A stretch of DNA of 64,000 nucleotides, taken from positions 1 to 64,000 of the forward strand of contig NZ_LGYO01000011.1 in assembly GCF_001263355.1 (NCBI RefSeq), in the 5' to 3' direction. Under the pieces are notes generated by a model, which saw nothing but the letters and a program-made list of their open reading frames with translations, was not told the origin of the DNA and made no database searches. Below, in pieces: positions 62,119 to 64,000 of the stretch (positions are counted from its first letter, which is position 1; each line of letters starts with the position of its first letter). Source of the DNA: Acetobacterium bakii. GTDB taxonomy: Bacteria; Bacillota; Clostridia; Eubacteriales; Eubacteriaceae. A program made the position numbers and the translations under genes.

Positions 62119-63366
62119 CTAGGCCAGATCGTTATCCTCCAGGGCCAGCTTAGCAGCCGGAAAAGGTTCCAAAGCCCGGCTGAGAATGCCCTGAACATAG
62201 GCGATGAGCATGCCGTAATTGGTGATGTACACGCCTTTTTGTCTGGCCGTGCGGACTCGGTACTGCATTTCCCGGCGATTGAGCATGCAACCCCCACAGT
62301 GGACGATGACGGCGTATTCAGAAATATCTTTGGGATAATGGGCGCCGGCGGCCCAGTTAAATTCAATGTCGCCGCCGGCAATCTGACGGATCCAACGGGG
62401 AATTTTGACCTTGCCAATATCATCTGACTGGCGATGGTGGGTGCAGCCTTCCACAATCAGGACCTTGTCACCCGGAACCAGTTGTTCAATGCGTTTAATG
62501 CCCTTTACCATTTCAGCAAGATCAGATTTCTGGCGGGCAAACAGGATGGAAAAAGAGGTTAAGGGGATTCCGGGCGGGGTGTCTGCCGAGACCTTTAAAA
62601 AGGCCTGGGAATCGGTAATGACAATGGCCGGGGGTTTGTTTAAACCTTCAAGGGTATGCTTAAGTTCGTGCTCTTTGGTGACAATGGCGACAGCATCTTT
62701 TTCAATAATATCCCGGATCGTTTGTTGCTGGGGGAGGATGAGGCGACCCTTTGGTGCCGATTTATCAATCGGTGTCACCAGGATGACCATATCTCCGGAT
62801 TCAACAAGATCCCCTACTAGGGCAGGTTCCACATCTTCGTAATTGGCATGGTCGATGATCATTTGCTTTACGGCTTTAATGCCGCTGCCATTGTAAACAC
62901 TGGTAAAAGAAAGGGGGATTTTAATGGATTTTCTCAGGATATCGATTTCTTCCTTAGTGGGTTCGCCTTTATCGGACTTGTTTAAGACAAAAACACTGGG
63001 GATCTTTCGTTGGATCAGCTGATCAACGAATTCCTGTTCAAAGGCGGTAATGCCGGTTTCGATATCCGCCACCACAATGGCAAAGTGACATTTTCTCAGG
63101 ACTTCGTATGTTTTTTCAATTCGCAGCAGGCCCAGTTCGCCGGCATCATCCAAGCCTGCGGTATCAATAAAAACCACCGGTCCAATCGGTAAGAGTTCCA
63201 TGGTTTTGTAAACCGGGTCGGTGGTTGTTCCGGCCACATCGGATATGACTGCCACGGACTGGCCGGTCAAGGCATTAATCAGGGAAGATTTTCCGGCGTT
63301 TCGTTTGCCAAAAAGACCAATTGCCATGCGGCTTGCCATGGGGGTTTCATTCATACTATTATTCAT
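62119..63366 (-). CDS. hydF: HydF, [FeFe]-hydrogenase H-cluster maturation GTPase
   Basis: HydF is the scaffold on which the diiron subcluster of [FeFe]-hydrogenase is finished before transfer to the apo-enzyme. The 415-residue protein has an N-terminal GTPase domain (GKRNAGKSSLINAL near 20, DTAGLDD, NKSD), a dimerisation domain, and a C-terminal Fe-S domain with CTHHRQ near 308 and HCGGCMLN near 357. Its ATG overlaps the stop of the upstream aspartase gene (ATGA). hydE and hydG are not visible and may lie beyond the right edge. Confidence 0.97.
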   Translation of the reverse strand: MNNSMNETPMASRMAIGLFGKRNAGKSSLINALTGQSVAVISDVAGTTTDPVYKTMELLPIGPVVFIDTAGLDDAGELGLLRIEKTYEVLRKCHFAIVVADIETGITAFEQEFVDQLIQRKIPSVFVLNKSDKGEPTKEEIDILRKSIKIPLSFTSVYNGSGIKAVKQMIIDHANYEDVEPALVGDLVESGDMVILVTPIDKSAPKGRLILPQQQTIRDIIEKDAVAIVTKEHELKHTLEGLNKPPAIVITDSQAFLKVSADTPPGIPLTSFSILFARQKSDLAEMVKGIKRIEQLVPGDKVLIVEGCTHHRQSDDIGKVKIPRWIRQIAGGDIEFNWAAGAHYPKDISEYAVIVHCGGCMLNRREMQYRVRTARQKGVYITNYGMLIAYVQGILSRALEPFPAAKLALEDNDLA

Positions 63367-64000
63367 GATTTGTATTGTCCTTTCTTATTTGAACTGGGAG
63401 AGGTGAGTCGTTCGGGTTTTAGGACCTCATCCAGGGTATCCTTATCCATCCAGTTGTTTTCAATGATAATTTCCTTAATGGATTTTCCGGTTTCGTTAAA
63501 GACCAGTGCGGCAACCGTGGCGTTATCATAACCAATGGTCGTGGTCAGAGCGGTGAGCATAACGGTGCTGTTGTCCAGGTTTTGGCGGCAGGCCCTTTCA
63601 TTTGCCGCAATGCCCTCAATGCAGCGTTTGATAAATATGGGCAGGATATTTCTTAGGATATCCAGGGCTTCAAACAAATTTTTGGCAATCACCGGTAAAA
63701 AAGCATTGAGCTCCAGTTGTCCCGACATAGCGGCCAGGGTGATGGCGGTATCGTTGGCCATGATCTGAAAAGCCACCTGATTCACTGCTTCGGGAATAAC
63801 CGGATTGACTTTTCCCGGCATAATCGAAGACCCGGCCTGAACCGGCGGCAAGGTGATTTCGCCAATACCGGCATAAGGGCCTGAGGCCAGAAGCCGCAGA
63901 TCATTGGCGATTTTTGAAAGATTAACCGCCGCGGTTTTTAACAGTCCGGACACTTCCACAAAGACATCGCAGTTCTGAGTGGGGTCCATCATGTAGTCCG
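63363..64000 (-). CDS. aspA: Aspartate ammonia-lyase, C-terminal part (gene runs off window)
   Basis: The last 212 or so residues of an aspartase/fumarase superfamily enzyme that splits aspartate to fumarate and ammonia. The signature loop SSIMPGKVNPVIPEAVNQ, with the catalytic serine, is present, and the NCDVFVEV and GQLELNAFLPV segments match aspartases better than fumarases, though class II fumarase cannot be fully excluded. The reading frame is open to the window edge, so the start is outside. It overlaps hydF by four bases. Confidence 0.88.
   Translation of the reverse strand, partial: DYMMDPTQNCDVFVEVSGLLKTAAVNLSKIANDLRLLASGPYAGIGEITLPPVQAGSSIMPGKVNPVIPEAVNQVAFQIMANDTAITLAAMSGQLELNAFLPVIAKNLFEALDILRNILPIFIKRCIEGIAANERACRQNLDNSTVMLTALTTTIGYDNATVAALVFNETGKSIKEIIIENNWMDKDTLDEVLKPERLTSPSSNKKGQYKS

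Overview
This window carries the replication origin of a low-to-moderate GC, strictly anaerobic Firmicute. Gene content and order (rnpA-rpmH | dnaA-dnaN-yaaA-recF-gyrB-gyrA, yidC-jag-mnmE-mnmG-rsmG-parA-parB), the 2[4Fe-4S] ferredoxin, the rubredoxin, an iron-sulfur flavoprotein and the [FeFe]-hydrogenase maturase HydF all fit a clostridial organism. I infer an acetogen of the Eubacteriaceae, with Acetobacterium the best guess. That is a judgement from recognised proteins, not from a database search.

Layout. From 0.1 to 15.9 kb most genes read leftward, away from the origin: birA-bioY, an M20 peptidase fused to a DUF1653 domain, a PTS EIIA / rpe / PTS EIIB trio joined to the gyrase operon, gyrA, gyrB, recF, yaaA, dnaN and dnaA. 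The bipartite origin lies on both sides of dnaA. A textbook unwinding module (DnaA-trios plus DnaA boxes) sits between dnaN and dnaA, and a box-rich region lies between dnaA and rpmH. From 16.3 to 43.4 kb nearly everything reads rightward: ribosomal protein L34, RNase P protein, the YidD/YidC insertion system, Jag, tRNA modification (MnmE/MnmG), RsmG, two parS sites with ParA/ParB, a membrane block (unknown membrane protein, CvpA, MscS, DUF951, SpoIIM-like), rpsF-ssb-rpsR, DUF2232-gdpP-rplI-dnaB, an FAD enzyme, rsmI, metG, and a lysine-decarboxylase-family protein with tmk-DUF2007-holB-yaaT.

From 43.4 kb the window becomes more accessory: ferredoxin, rubredoxin, an iron-sulfur flavoprotein/thioredoxin pair, a YhgE-like exporter with a TetR regulator, rlmD, an Lsa-like ABC-F protein behind a probable attenuator, a decayed IS1182-type transposase, a three-subunit molybdenum hydroxylase, a second-type rsmH, a rhodanese, a FIST sensor, a diguanylate cyclase, a glutamine amidotransferase, a rhodanese remnant, hydF and the end of an aspartase gene running off the window.

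The most interesting unexplained signal is a family of about 100-127 bp multi-stem hairpin elements, present three times (4120-4246, 48067-48193 and, inverted and diverged, 45778-45875). Each lies between a stop codon and a rho-independent terminator. The copies show compensatory base changes in their stems and share an invariant unpaired core, and two of the three are flanked by a duplicated terminator arm. This looks like a structured RNA or a hairpin mobile element that targets terminators; I do not recognise it as a described family. Other points worth checking are a terminator that appears to double as BirA operator and promoter, the ABC-F leader switch, and the aspartase-hydF coupling.
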